A stretch of DNA of 64,000 bases from Xenorhabdus szentirmaii DSM 16338 (GTDB taxonomy: Bacteria; Pseudomonadota; Gammaproteobacteria; Enterobacterales; Enterobacteriaceae). Every line of letters begins with the position of its first letter. Position 1 is the first letter of the stretch. The DNA lies in contig NZ_NIBV01000002.1 in assembly GCF_002632585.1 (NCBI RefSeq), positions 587,624 to 651,623 on the forward strand, written 5' to 3'. Below, in pieces: positions 19,607 through 29,807 of the stretch. A program made the translations under genes and the position numbers. The notes under the pieces were generated by a model. That model did not search any database. It was not told the DNA's origin and saw nothing but the letters and a program-made list of their open reading frames with translations.

Positions 19607-22225
19607 ATGATACAACAGCGACTCGTTAAACACCGTCTGGATTATAAAACACCAGATTATACAATTACGGACATTGCCCTTGATTTTGAACTTGAGGCCA
19701 ATAAAACGACGGTGACAGCAATCAGTCAGGTAAAGCGTTTGGCTAATGAAATAACCGCGCTGGTTCTGGATGGAGAAAATCTGACTTTAAAAAACCTTTA
19801 TGTAGATGATAAATCTTGGGAACATTATCAGGAACAAGATGGAAAGTTACTGATTGAACAGTTACCTGCACATTTTACTCTGAAAATTGTGAATGAAATC
19901 AATCCGTCAGCAAATACAGCACTTGAGGGGTTGTATGTCTCCGGGGATGCGTTGTGCACTCAGTGTGAAGCTGAAGGATTCCGCCACATTACCTATTATT
20001 TGGATCGTCCGGATGTTTTGGCCCGATTCACAACCCGCATTACCGCAGATAAATCCAAATATCCGTTTTTGCTTTCCAATGGTAATCGCATTGCTCAGGG
20101 AGAACTGAGTGACGGGCGCCATTGGGTGCAATGGCAGGACCCATTCCCGAAACCTGCTTATCTATTTGCATTAGTTGCGGGAAATTTTGATGTTCTGCGT
20201 GATACTTTTGTTACTCGCAGTGGCCGTGAAGTTGCATTGGAATTATTTGTTGACCAAGGTAATTTGGATCGTGCGGATTGGGCCATGACATCCCTGAAAA
20301 ATTCAATGAAATGGGATGAAACGCGTTTTGGTTTGGAGTATGACCTTGATATCTATATGATCGTTGCCGTTGATTTCTTTAATATGGGCGCAATGGAGAA
20401 TAAGGGACTGAATGTTTTCAACTCCAAATATGTTCTGGCAAAAACAGAAACCGCAACTGACAATGATTATCTTGCCATTGAATCCGTCATCGGCCATGAA
20501 TATTTCCATAACTGGACAGGAAACCGTATTACGTGCCGTGATTGGTTCCAGTTAAGCCTGAAAGAGGGGCTGACTGTCTTCCGTGATCAAGAATTCAGTT
20601 CTGATTTAGGTTCACGCTCCGTCAATCGCATCAATAATGTACGTACCATGCGCGCTGCGCAGTTTGCGGAAGATGCCAGCCCGATGGCTCATCCTATCCG
20701 TCCTGATAAAGTGATGGAAATGAATAACTTCTATACGCTGACCGTTTATGAAAAGGGTGCAGAAGTGATTCGTATGATCCACACATTATTGGGAGAAGAA
20801 CAATTCCAGGCCGGTATGCAGTTGTATATTCACCGTCATGATGGCAGTGCAGCAACGTGTGATGATTTTGTTCAGGCAATGGAAGATGCTTCAAATGTTG
20901 ACCTAACGCTGTTCCGCCGTTGGTATAGCCAATCGGGCACGCCTGTGCTGACTGTCCGGGATGAATACGATGCAGAAAAGCAGCAATATACTTTGCACGT
21001 TAGCCAAATGACGCCGCCAACAGCAGAACAGAAAGAAAAACTGCCTCTGCACATTCCTCTGGATATCGAGCTTTATGATGAACTCGGTCGAGTTATTCCA
21101 CTGCACCGTGATGGGCAGCCCGTGAATCATATTTTGAATATCATTCATGCAGAGCAGACATTTGTATTTGATGATGTTCCATCACATCCTGTACCTTCTT
21201 TACTGCGTGAATTCTCTGCACCGGTAAAACTGGATTATCCTTACAGTGATGAACAGCTTTCATTCCTGATGAAACATGCACGCAATGAATTTTCTCGTTG
21301 GGATGCGGCGCAGACTTTACTGGCTAACTATGTAAAACTGAATGTTCCCCGTCGCCAGAAATCTCAAGCCTTGGAACTGCCAATGCATGTGATTGACGCT
21401 TTCCGCGCTGTGTTGCTGGATAAAAATATTGATCCGGCATTGGCTGCATTGATTTTAACACTGCCATCTGAAAATGAAATGGCAGAGCTGTTTACGGTCA
21501 TTGATCCTCGTGCGATCCATGATGTACTCAGAGCGATGAAGCAGACGCTGGCCAATGAAATGGCGGATGAATTTGCTGCGGTATATCACAGTCTTCATAC
21601 CGGCGCATACCGTGTAGACCATCAGGATATTGCAAAACGTGATTTACGGAATACCTGTCTCTATTACCTGGCCTTCATTGATGACAGGGATCAGGCAGAT
21701 AAGTTAATTGCAGCACAATATTATCAGGCTGATAATATGACTGACACGATTGCTGCATTATCTGCGTCAGTATCTGCTGAACTGCCTTGTGGCTATCAAT
21801 TAATGGATGAATTTGATCAACGCTGGCATCAGGATGGTTTGGTCATGGACAACTGGTTCCGAATTCAGGCGACCAACCCTGCTTTTGATGCACTGGATAA
21901 AGTCCGTGGCTTGATGAAGCACCGTTCTTTCAGTTTGAGCAATCCAAACCGTGTTTATTCGTTATTAAGGACATTCTTTGCCAGAAATGCGGTGGCGTTC
22001 CATGCTGAAGATGGTCGTGGCTATCAATTCTTGGTTGAAGTTCTGACAGATTTGAACAGCCGGAATCCACAAGTTGCATCAAGATTGATTGATCCGCTGA
22101 TCCGTCTGAAACTCTATGATGAAAAACGTCAGGCGTTGATGAGTAAGGCACTGGAGCAATTGAAAGAACTGGACAATTTGTCTGGCGATCTGTTCGAAAA
22201 AATAACCAAGGCGCTTGAGAGTTAA
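19607..22225 (+). CDS. pepN: Aminopeptidase N
   Basis: 872 residues (E. coli 870). It is the major cytoplasmic M1-family zinc aminopeptidase, removing N-terminal residues from peptides late in protein turnover. The exopeptidase motif GAMENKGLN is at about residues 261-269. The zinc site HEYFH has His297, Glu298 and His301, with the third ligand, Glu, in SLKEGLTVF. The four-domain M1 layout is complete, including the long helical C-terminal domain. The ATG is preceded by AAAGG. The gene is monocistronic and followed by a perfect 12-bp hairpin. Confidence 0.97.
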   Translation: MIQQRLVKHRLDYKTPDYTITDIALDFELEANKTTVTAISQVKRLANEITALVLDGENLTLKNLYVDDKSWEHYQEQDGKLLIEQLPAHFTLKIVNEINPSANTALEGLYVSGDALCTQCEAEGFRHITYYLDRPDVLARFTTRITADKSKYPFLLSNGNRIAQGELSDGRHWVQWQDPFPKPAYLFALVAGNFDVLRDTFVTRSGREVALELFVDQGNLDRADWAMTSLKNSMKWDETRFGLEYDLDIYMIVAVDFFNMGAMENKGLNVFNSKYVLAKTETATDNDYLAIESVIGHEYFHNWTGNRITCRDWFQLSLKEGLTVFRDQEFSSDLGSRSVNRINNVRTMRAAQFAEDASPMAHPIRPDKVMEMNNFYTLTVYEKGAEVIRMIHTLLGEEQFQAGMQLYIHRHDGSAATCDDFVQAMEDASNVDLTLFRRWYSQSGTPVLTVRDEYDAEKQQYTLHVSQMTPPTAEQKEKLPLHIPLDIELYDELGRVIPLHRDGQPVNHILNIIHAEQTFVFDDVPSHPVPSLLREFSAPVKLDYPYSDEQLSFLMKHARNEFSRWDAAQTLLANYVKLNVPRRQKSQALELPMHVIDAFRAVLLDKNIDPALAALILTLPSENEMAELFTVIDPRAIHDVLRAMKQTLANEMADEFAAVYHSLHTGAYRVDHQDIAKRDLRNTCLYYLAFIDDRDQADKLIAAQYYQADNMTDTIAALSASVSAELPCGYQLMDEFDQRWHQDGLVMDNWFRIQATNPAFDALDKVRGLMKHRSFSLSNPNRVYSLLRTFFARNAVAFHAEDGRGYQFLVEVLTDLNSRNPQVASRLIDPLIRLKLYDEKRQALMSKALEQLKELDNLSGDLFEKITKALES

Positions 22226-22240
22226 TTGATGGCCTGTTTT

Positions 22241-22272
22241 TTATACCTTTCGGCGCTTGTCGAAAGGTATAA
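22241..22272. other. Perfect 12-bp hairpin after pepN
   Basis: TTATACCTTTCG (22241-22252) and CGAAAGGTATAA (22261-22272) pair fully around an 8-base loop. There is no T run after it on either strand, so it is a hairpin or repeat element rather than a clear terminator. Confidence 0.6.
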
Positions 22273-22342
22273 AACCACGGTTTTAGCACTGTAATGATAT
22301 CATTCAGTTAAATACTCACTTCTCAATTATATGCCTCTGGCA

Positions 22343-22358
22343 GGGAAAACGTTTAAGC
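22343..22358. promoter_or_regulatory. Possible PurR operator upstream of pyrD
   Basis: GGGAAAACGTTTAAGC matches 10 of 16 positions of the PurR consensus ACGCAAACGTTTGCGT, including the core AAACGTTT. pyrD is a PurR target in E. coli. The site is about 190 bases before the start codon. Confidence 0.35.
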
Positions 22359-22548
22359 AACGTTGATTGATACCGGCTGTATGCGATATTAAGGAAAGAT
22401 AACGAAGGCTTTTTTGTTTACTCATATAATGGTAAATTTAGCGGCCTTTCCCTGTCACGACAAAGCAGCAATGATATATATACAGGATTGTGCATAATCT
22501 AAAATGTAAAATTAGCAATTCTTGCATAAAAATAATAGGTTAATCTAA

Positions 22549-23559
22549 ATGTGTTATTCTCTAGTACGGAAGGCCCTGTTCCAGCTTGATCCTGAACAAG
22601 CGCATGAACTGACTTTCCGCCAACTCAAACGCGTTACTGGTACTCCTTTCGAATGTCTTATCCGCCAATCCGTTGCCACCAAACCTGTTACTTGCATGGG
22701 GCTGTCTTTCAAAAATCCACTGGGCTTAGCCGCTGGCCTTGATAAAAATGGTGATTGCATTGATGCATTTGGCGCGATGGGTTTTGGCTTTGTGGAAATA
22801 GGCACCGTAACACCTCGCCCACAAACCGGAAACGATAAACCAAGGCTATTTCGTGTTGTTGAAGCTGAGGGGATTATCAATCGGATGGGGTTCAACAACC
22901 TTGGTGTGGATAATCTGGTTGAGAATGTCAAACGCGCGAAATATGATGGCGTGATTGGGATCAATATTGGTAAAAATAAAGATACCCCTGTAGAGAATGG
23001 AAAAGATGACTATTTGATTTGCATGGATAAAGTTTATCCTCATGCAGGTTATATCACCATCAATATTTCTTCTCCGAATACACCCGGCTTGAGGAGCTTA
23101 CAGTACGGTGACGCACTGGATGATCTGCTATCTGCGATCAAAAACAAGCAAAACGAACTTCAGCAGAAGTTCCAAAAGTATGTTCCCGTTGCAGTAAAGA
23201 TTTCACCTGATCTTTCAGAAGAAGAATTAATAAAAATTGCTGATAGTTTAATTCGTCATCAGATTGATGGTGTTATTGCAACGAATACAACATTAGATAG
23301 AAAGATCATTGAAGGGTTGAATTACAGTCAGCAGGCAGGAGGATTAAGTGGCCGTCCTGTACAGTTGCGCAGTACTGAAATCATTCGGCGCCTTTCCCAA
23401 GAATTAAAAGGCGAAATACCGATTATTGGTGTGGGCGGAATTGATTCGCTTGTCGCAGCCAGAGAGAAAATGGAAGCGGGCTCTTCATTGATTCAGATAT
23501 ATTCTGGTTTTATCTATAAAGGTCCTAAATTAATCAAAGATATTATCAATCATATTTGA
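22549..23559 (+). CDS. pyrD: Dihydroorotate dehydrogenase (quinone), class 2
   Basis: 336 residues, the E. coli length. It oxidises dihydroorotate to orotate with FMN and passes electrons to membrane quinones: the fourth step of pyrimidine synthesis. The N-terminal amphipathic region ([20 protein letters not shown]) anchors class 2 enzymes to the membrane. Ser175 in [10 protein letters not shown] is the catalytic base of class 2 enzymes. The phosphate-binding motif GVGGIDS lies near the C-terminus. It stands alone, and pyrC, for the preceding step, is at the other end of the window. Confidence 0.97.
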   Translation: MCYSLVRKALFQLDPEQAHELTFRQLKRVTGTPFECLIRQSVATKPVTCMGLSFKNPLGLAAGLDKNGDCIDAFGAMGFGFVEIGTVTPRPQTGNDKPRLFRVVEAEGIINRMGFNNLGVDNLVENVKRAKYDGVIGINIGKNKDTPVENGKDDYLICMDKVYPHAGYITINISSPNTPGLRSLQYGDALDDLLSAIKNKQNELQQKFQKYVPVAVKISPDLSEEELIKIADSLIRHQIDGVIATNTTLDRKIIEGLNYSQQAGGLSGRPVQLRSTEIIRRLSQELKGEIPIIGVGGIDSLVAAREKMEAGSSLIQIYSGFIYKGPKLIKDIINHI

Positions 23560-23580
23560 GTATCTACTGCAATTTTGGGC

Positions 23581-23602
23581 TGGGGGTTTATTTCTGCCCC
23601 CA
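23581..23602 (+). terminator. Possible terminator after pyrD
   Basis: TGGGGG (23581-23586) and CCCCCA (23597-23602) form a short GC-rich stem with a 10-base loop. The tail is only moderately T-rich. Confidence 0.5.
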
Positions 23603-23714
23603 ACTCGTCTATATTTTATTTAATAGATTAAAATTTTATCGTTTTTTGAATTTCCATTTGATGGTGGTGTTTGTTTTTAACCAAAAAACTATTTTTGGCA
23701 TAGAAGGGTAGATA

Positions 23715-24266
23715 ATGAAAATTAAACCTGATGATCAGTGGCGCTGGTATTTCGATCCTGAGCATAGTCGTGTCATGCTTGATCTCGCCAATGGCATGGT
23801 TTTTCGTTCTCGTTTTCCCGCTAAAATGTTGATTGATTTTGCTGTAACAATGAAAGAGATGTCATTCTCTGTTGATGATGCTGCACTTTATTATGCTTTT
23901 GAAGAACATTCCCGCCATATTAATATTGCCCCGGCACTTCGGGCCGAATTGGCCTTGAATGGCGTCGTTGCGTTTCGTTTTATGAAACCACAAATGCCGA
24001 AGAGTTGGTATTTCTCAAGTTTTTCTTTAATGGCGAAACCAGAACACGGAGAAATTGTTCAGGCACGTGTGCAGGATAGTGGTGTTGAAGCTCTTTTTAT
24101 GGTGGTTGAAGTGGGTAATAATGCCAGCCTGTGTCTATTGGCACAAGAAAAATTAGAGCTGAATGACAAAGTGATGGATTTCTGTACCCCGATTAAAGTG
24201 ATGAATGACCGATTGATGCCTTACATTGAACCTATCCAGAAAACGATATACGATTATGCGATTTAA
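23715..24266 (+). CDS. zapC: Cell division protein ZapC
   Basis: 183 residues (E. coli 180). ZapC is a cytoplasmic FtsZ-associated protein that promotes FtsZ bundling and Z-ring stability. The start MKIKPDDQWRWYFDPEHSRV and the segment DLANGMVFRSRF are typical of the family. It lies between pyrD and ycbX exactly as in E. coli. The gene is monocistronic and convergent with ycbX. No odd feature is visible. Confidence 0.93.
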   Translation: MKIKPDDQWRWYFDPEHSRVMLDLANGMVFRSRFPAKMLIDFAVTMKEMSFSVDDAALYYAFEEHSRHINIAPALRAELALNGVVAFRFMKPQMPKSWYFSSFSLMAKPEHGEIVQARVQDSGVEALFMVVEVGNNASLCLLAQEKLELNDKVMDFCTPIKVMNDRLMPYIEPIQKTIYDYAI

Positions 24267-24454
24267 TTTAGGTCATATATTATTCATTTCATATACACCT
24301 GCTTTCAAATATATTCTTCATGGTGTTCTCCTGACTGTTTTTTACAGAATATTTCCTCAATTAAAAAATGATTAAAAATTAACAATAGATATGGATATAA
24401 AAGTCAGACAGATAACCTTATCCATACTCTCTGACTTAAATAAAAATATGATTG

Positions 24455-25579
24455 TTATAGACTATTAATGCTTAATTTAAGGACCAAATCATTTTTAGGG
24501 ATACAGCTACAGGCCAGAATTTTTCCATTTTCTTTAATGGCTGTCGATTTAAGAGGTAATACCTCACCTTCAATTAAGGATATCTTACAAGAACCACATA
24601 TACCCGCGCGACATGAATAAGGTATTCTAATACCTTGATTTTCTAATTGTTCTAAAATAATGTGCTGATTATTTCCAATAAAATGCTGCCCATTGAACTC
24701 AATGGAAACAGACTGTTCAACGGTTTTCTGTAAAGTTAAATCCTTGGTTTGCTGGCCACTGCCATATTTGCGCGGTGTTCTCTTTTCCAAAACCCTTACA
24801 TGATCACCAACGCGAATAATGCCACTGTTACGTGCAATTGCATTTTGCCCAAAATCGACGGCACCATCTTCTTCGGCTGTTCTGAAAGAACTCAACGTTG
24901 CCAGCGGTTCGCCCTGGGGATTTTTGCGGCCTCTCTCCGGGCTGACAGTGGTTAAAATGCAGCGGCTACAAGGTTTGGGGAGGTCGAAAATAAGATCGCC
25001 GATCTGAATAACCCGCCAGTTATCTTCTTCGAAAGGCTCTGCGCCGGTGATAATCATATTGGCGCGGAATTGTTCTATTTTAATACTGGCAGGACAGCGT
25101 TGCTGTAAGGCATTGAAAGACGCCTCATTGATAATTAGATAAGGAAAGCCATCAGCGAAAGATAATGAGACATCAGGAAATTTCTTTACCCGCCGAGTTA
25201 ATTCTTCACTGATCCATCGAAGTTGCACAGGAGTATCAAAAAAACTACTGAGCCAAGTATTTATCGATTCGGGGGCGACTAAAGCGGTAAAATGGTTTCC
25301 CCAAACTTCGGTGGGTGAACGCCCTTCTTTAAAATCAGTGTAAAGCACTGTTGCGCTTTCTCCATTCGGGGCTCGTAAATAGAGGCCATTATGGAGCATA
25401 GTTGGCGTAAACAGCAGCATCTGTGGATACTGGCGACCCGTCATAAAAGTGCCGTCCGTTGTGGTTATCATAAAATTTCGATCAAATGTAAGGCCACTTT
25501 CATTGACGAGGGAATGCGAAAGTTGCAATCCGCGCATGGATTTAACGGGATAGGTATAGAGGCGCGACAGGGTTAACAT
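24455..25579 (-). CDS. ycbX: MOSC-domain 2Fe-2S protein YcbX
   Basis: 374 residues (E. coli 369). It is a molybdenum-cofactor enzyme that, in E. coli, reduces N-hydroxylated compounds such as hydroxylaminopurine. It has an N-terminal MOSC_N beta-barrel (about 1-115), a MOSC domain (to about 270, with KPCSRCILTTV carrying the presumed cofactor cysteine) and a C-terminal plant-type ferredoxin domain with CRAGICGSCK and a later Cys. The ATG at 25579 follows a GGAGAG ribosome site and gives the family start MLTLSRLYTYPVKS; a longer upstream frame is not used. It is divergent from rlmL with a gap of about 120 bases. Confidence 0.93.
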   Translation of the reverse strand: MLTLSRLYTYPVKSMRGLQLSHSLVNESGLTFDRNFMITTTDGTFMTGRQYPQMLLFTPTMLHNGLYLRAPNGESATVLYTDFKEGRSPTEVWGNHFTALVAPESINTWLSSFFDTPVQLRWISEELTRRVKKFPDVSLSFADGFPYLIINEASFNALQQRCPASIKIEQFRANMIITGAEPFEEDNWRVIQIGDLIFDLPKPCSRCILTTVSPERGRKNPQGEPLATLSSFRTAEEDGAVDFGQNAIARNSGIIRVGDHVRVLEKRTPRKYGSGQQTKDLTLQKTVEQSVSIEFNGQHFIGNNQHIILEQLENQGIRIPYSCRAGICGSCKISLIEGEVLPLKSTAIKENGKILACSCIPKNDLVLKLSINSL

Positions 25580-25698
25580 CTGTTCTCTCCAAAATATTTT
25601 TATATTTGATCGTGTCAGCAACTTTATGACATGTCGCTGGTATTGGCTATAATGTGCCACGATTTTTTTGTGGTGAACTTTTTGTGGTGATTAATAAA

Positions 25699-27843
25699 AT
25701 GAACTCTCTCTTTGCCAGCACGGCACGTGGACTGGAAGAACTGTTAAAGAACGAACTGGAAATGCTGGGAGCGCAATCCTGTAAGATTGCCCAAGGTGGG
25801 GTTCATTTTCAGGGCGATGATAGGGTGATGTATAAAAGTTTGCTGTGGAGCAGACTGGCATCCCGTATCATGATGCCGCTCAACGAATTCAAGGTCTATA
25901 GCGATCTGGACTTGTATCTTGGTGTCCAATCGATTGACTGGAGTGAGATTTTCTCTGTCGACAGCACGTTCTCGGTGCATTTCAGCGGCACAAATGAAGA
26001 GATCAGAAATACACAATATGGCGCACTGAAAGTTAAAGATGCCATTGTTGACAGCTTTATGCGCAAAGTAAAGCAGCGTCCTGATGTTGCCAAGCAACAG
26101 CCGGATGTCCGTGTGAACGTCTTCTTAAATAAAGAAAAAGCAACCGTTTCACTCGATTTGAGTGGTGACAGTCTGCATATCCGTGGTTACCGTGACTTGG
26201 CGGGACAAGCTCCCCTGAAAGAAACCCTTGCCGCAGCCATTATTATGCGTTCGGGCTGGAGTACCGGTACGCCCATGGTCGACCCTATGTGTGGTTCAGG
26301 AACATTATTAATTGAAGCCGCCATGATGGCAGCAGATTGTGCCCCTGGCTTGCATCGTACGCATTGGGGATTCATGTCATGGCTGAAATTTGATGAAACA
26401 ATCTGGCGTGAAGTGACAACGGAAGCACAAGTGCGTTTTCGTAAAGGGCTACAGGAGACGACTTCGCGCTTTTTCGGCGCAGATATCGATCGCCGTGTCA
26501 TGGATATGGCACGCTCAAATGCGCGCAGAGCAGGCGTTGCACAATTGATCCAGTTCCAGCAGGGAGATGCAAGTAAACTGGAAAATCCACTGCCAGAAGG
26601 TGTGGTGGGAACGGTATTAAGCAACCCGCCTTATGGTGAGCGTCTTGAAAGTGAACCGGCCTTGATAGCCTTACACAGCATATTCGGTCGTGTAATGAAA
26701 AGCCGTTTTCCGGGCTGGCGTTTATCATTGTTCAGCGCTTCACCAGAACTGTTGAGTTGCCTGCAATTACGTGCAGAGCGCGAGTTTAAAGCGAAAAATG
26801 GCCCGCTGGATTGTGTTCAGAAAAACTATTCTATCCAATCTATCGAAAGATCTGAGCCATTGTCGGATAGTCCGAAGCCATTGGATACCGGGATTGCAGA
26901 AGACTATGCAAACCGCTTGAGCAAGAATGAGAAAAAACTCAGTAAATGGGCTAAGCAGCAAGGTATCGATTGCTACCGTTTATATGATGCAGATTTGCCT
27001 GAATACAACGTTGCCGTTGATCGCTATGCGGATAAAATTGTCGTTCAGGAATATGCCCCTCCAAAAACTGTGGATGCCAATAAAGCTCGTCAACGTTTGT
27101 TTGATGTTATCAGCGCCACAATGAATGTGCTGGGTTTAACATCCAACCAACTGATCCTGAAAACACGCCAACGTCAGAAAGGCAAAAGCCAATATGAAAA
27201 AATGGCCGAGAAACAAGAGTTCTTTTTGGTCAACGAGTACGGTGCGAAATTTTGGGTTAACCTGACCGATTATCTGGATACAGGACTGTTCCTTGATCAC
27301 CGTATTGCCCGCAAAAAACTGGGTGAAATGAGCCAGGGCAAAGATTTCCTCAACTTATTTGCCTATACCGGTTCTGCGACAGTTCATGCTGGATTGGGAG
27401 GAGCACGCTCAACAACGACGGTGGATATGTCCCGCACTTATCTCGAATGGGCAGAAAAGAATCTACAGGCGAACGGCTTAATCGGACGCCAGCATCGTTT
27501 AATTCAGGCCGATTGCTTGGGATGGTTGGCGCAAACCCGTGAACAATTTGATTTGATCTTTATTGATCCCCCCACATTTTCCAATTCTAAGCGAATGGAA
27601 GACACTTTTGATGTTCAGCGTGATCACATTGAACTAATGAAACAATTAAAACGTTTGCTGCGTCGTGGTGGAACCCTGATGTTTTCCAATAATAAGCGAG
27701 GATTCAAAATGGATTTTGCTGAACTGGAGAAATTAGGGCTGGTTGCAAACGAAATAACAGGAAAAACATTATCTCAGGATTTTGCCCGTAACCGTCAGAT
27801 TCATAACTGTTGGTTGCTGTGTCACGCTGGCGAGGAAAAATAA
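25699..27843 (+). CDS. rlmL: Bifunctional 23S rRNA methyltransferase RlmKL
   Basis: 714 residues (E. coli 702). The N-terminal RlmL half, a THUMP domain plus methyltransferase, makes m2G2445; the C-terminal RlmK half makes m7G2069. The first catalytic motif [10 protein letters not shown] lies at about residue 311. The second SAM domain begins near [16 protein letters not shown], with [13 protein letters not shown] as its motif IV. The ATG at 25699 ([16 protein letters not shown]) matches the family; 15 upstream in-frame codons are excluded. uup starts four bases after the stop, so the two are probably co-transcribed. Confidence 0.96.
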   Translation: MNSLFASTARGLEELLKNELEMLGAQSCKIAQGGVHFQGDDRVMYKSLLWSRLASRIMMPLNEFKVYSDLDLYLGVQSIDWSEIFSVDSTFSVHFSGTNEEIRNTQYGALKVKDAIVDSFMRKVKQRPDVAKQQPDVRVNVFLNKEKATVSLDLSGDSLHIRGYRDLAGQAPLKETLAAAIIMRSGWSTGTPMVDPMCGSGTLLIEAAMMAADCAPGLHRTHWGFMSWLKFDETIWREVTTEAQVRFRKGLQETTSRFFGADIDRRVMDMARSNARRAGVAQLIQFQQGDASKLENPLPEGVVGTVLSNPPYGERLESEPALIALHSIFGRVMKSRFPGWRLSLFSASPELLSCLQLRAEREFKAKNGPLDCVQKNYSIQSIERSEPLSDSPKPLDTGIAEDYANRLSKNEKKLSKWAKQQGIDCYRLYDADLPEYNVAVDRYADKIVVQEYAPPKTVDANKARQRLFDVISATMNVLGLTSNQLILKTRQRQKGKSQYEKMAEKQEFFLVNEYGAKFWVNLTDYLDTGLFLDHRIARKKLGEMSQGKDFLNLFAYTGSATVHAGLGGARSTTTVDMSRTYLEWAEKNLQANGLIGRQHRLIQADCLGWLAQTREQFDLIFIDPPTFSNSKRMEDTFDVQRDHIELMKQLKRLLRRGGTLMFSNNKRGFKMDFAELEKLGLVANEITGKTLSQDFARNRQIHNCWLLCHAGEEK

Positions 27844-27847
27844 TATT

Positions 27848-29758
27848 ATGTCACTGATTAGTTTATCTGGTGCTTGGTTATCCTTCAGTGATGCACCGCT
27901 GTTGGATAACACAGAGTTGCATATTGAAGAAAATGAAAGGGTCTGTCTGGTTGGACGCAATGGCGCAGGAAAATCAACATTATTGCGTGTTCTGGCGAAA
28001 GAGCAGCCATTAGATGATGGGCAGGTCATTTATGAGCAAGATTTGGTTGTTGCCCGTTTAGAACAAGATCCTCCCCGTGATGTAGAAGGCACAGTATTTG
28101 ACTTTGTCGCGGAAGGCGTTAAAGAGCAGGCCGGGTATATCAAAGCATTCCACCATATTTCCCGTTTGGTGGAAACGGACCCCAGTGAAAAAAACCTTAA
28201 GCAGCTGGCTGAGTCGCAGGAAATATTGGATACCCGTGGTCTTTGGTCACTGGATAGCAGGATCAGCGACGTATTGAAACAACTGTCATTACCCGCAGAA
28301 GCAAAATTATCCTCACTGTCTGGTGGTTGGTTGCGTAAGGCCGCGCTGGGCAGAGCGCTGGTTTGTGGACCAAGAGTTTTGTTTCTTGATGAGCCAACCA
28401 ACCATCTGGATATTAATACGATTGAATGGTTGGAAAATTTCCTGAAAGACTTCAAAGGAAGCCTTGTTTTCATTTCCCATGACCGTTCATTCATTCGCAA
28501 CATGGCAACACGCATTATTGATTTGGACAGGGGAAAACTGGCTTCATGGCCGGGTAATTACGATAAATACCTTGAAAGCAAAGAAGAGGCATTGCGTGTT
28601 GAAGAAATGCAAAATGCTGAATTCGACAAGAAACTGGCGCAGGAAGAAGTTTGGATCCGTCAGGGAATTAAAGCACGGCGCACGCGCAATGAAGGGCGGG
28701 TAAGGGCATTAAAAGCGCTGCGTGTTGAACGGTCAGAACGCCGTAATGTTATGGGTACGGCGAAAATGCAGGTCGGAGAAGCAGCACGTTCAGGTAAAAT
28801 AGTGTTTGAAATGGAAAATGTGAATTACCGGATTGGTGATAAAACATTGGTCAAAAATTTCTCGGCTCAGGTTCAACGTGGCGACAAAATTGCGTTGATC
28901 GGGCCAAATGGTTGCGGCAAGACAACATTATTGAAGCTGATGCTGGGAGATTTGACGGCAGATAGCGGGCGCATTCACTGTGGTACAAAACTGGAAGTGG
29001 CTTATTTTGATCAGCACCGCGCGGCACTGGATCCCGATAAAACAGTCATAGATAACCTTGCAGATGGTAAACAGGAAGTGATGGTTAACGGACGTTCCCG
29101 TCATGTACTGGGTTATTTGCAGGATTTTCTTTTTCATCCTAAACGTGCGATGACGCCTGTCAGAGCACTTTCCGGTGGAGAACGCAATCGTCTGTTACTG
29201 GCGCGTTTATTCCTGAAACCAAGCAACTTACTGATCCTTGATGAACCAACCAATGATCTTGATGTTGAAACGCTGGAATTACTCGAAGAGATGGTTGATA
29301 GCTATACGGGAACAGTCATCTTGGTGAGCCATGATCGTCAATTTGTTGATAACTCGGTAACTGAATGCTGGATCTTTGAAGGCGAAGGTGAAGTCAACAA
29401 TTATATGGGGGGGTATTATGATGCCCAGCAGCAGCGTGCACAAGCCGTCTCCCTGCTCCAGTCTTCAGAGAAAAAAAGTAATCCTGAAACCAAGGCAGTC
29501 AAACCGAAGGAAACATCCAAGCGGGCAAATAATAAGATAAGTTACCATTTACTGCGAGAGCTAGAGCAACTACCATCATTATTGGAAAAGCTAGAAGAAG
29601 AGATTGAGAAATTGCAATCTCAGGTCAGTGACCCTGAATTCTTCAACCAGCCTCACGAAGTTACACAAAATGTTCTGAATGAATTGACAAATAAAGAACA
29701 AGAATTGGAAAAAGCGTTTGACCGTTGGCAGGAACTGGAAATGATGAAAAATGGATGA
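27848..29758 (+). CDS. uup: ABC-F family ATPase Uup
   Basis: 636 residues (E. coli 635). It is a soluble ABC-F protein without membrane domains, linked to ribosome function and to transposon excision and precise deletion. There are two ATPase cassettes. The first has Walker A GRNGAGKST (about residue 36), signature LSGGWLRKAALG and Walker B LFLDEPTNHLD. The second has GPNGCGKTT, LSGGERNRLLLAR and LILDEPTNDLD. A charged linker (PtIM) separates them. The C-terminal coiled coil (about 560-636) binds DNA in E. coli. The ATG at 27848 fits the family; the open frame upstream overlaps rlmL. Confidence 0.95.
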   Translation: MSLISLSGAWLSFSDAPLLDNTELHIEENERVCLVGRNGAGKSTLLRVLAKEQPLDDGQVIYEQDLVVARLEQDPPRDVEGTVFDFVAEGVKEQAGYIKAFHHISRLVETDPSEKNLKQLAESQEILDTRGLWSLDSRISDVLKQLSLPAEAKLSSLSGGWLRKAALGRALVCGPRVLFLDEPTNHLDINTIEWLENFLKDFKGSLVFISHDRSFIRNMATRIIDLDRGKLASWPGNYDKYLESKEEALRVEEMQNAEFDKKLAQEEVWIRQGIKARRTRNEGRVRALKALRVERSERRNVMGTAKMQVGEAARSGKIVFEMENVNYRIGDKTLVKNFSAQVQRGDKIALIGPNGCGKTTLLKLMLGDLTADSGRIHCGTKLEVAYFDQHRAALDPDKTVIDNLADGKQEVMVNGRSRHVLGYLQDFLFHPKRAMTPVRALSGGERNRLLLARLFLKPSNLLILDEPTNDLDVETLELLEEMVDSYTGTVILVSHDRQFVDNSVTECWIFEGEGEVNNYMGGYYDAQQQRAQAVSLLQSSEKKSNPETKAVKPKETSKRANNKISYHLLRELEQLPSLLEKLEEEIEKLQSQVSDPEFFNQPHEVTQNVLNELTNKEQELEKAFDRWQELEMMKNG

Positions 29759-29807
29759 TCGCTGCCAATTGAGAGAAGCTTATCGTTTTTGTTAAAGGAG
29801 AAACACT

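Larger units (their letters stand above)
22226..22548. other. Intergenic region pepN-pyrD
   Basis: 323 bases with the pepN hairpin (22241-22272), a PurR-like site (22343-22358) and the pyrD leader. No coding frame is supported. Confidence 0.55.

Noticed and set aside
19406..19633. 75-codon minus-strand frame upstream of pepN
   Set aside because: It overlaps the pepN start, has no ribosome site and has a hydrophobic, low-complexity composition typical of AT-rich non-coding DNA.
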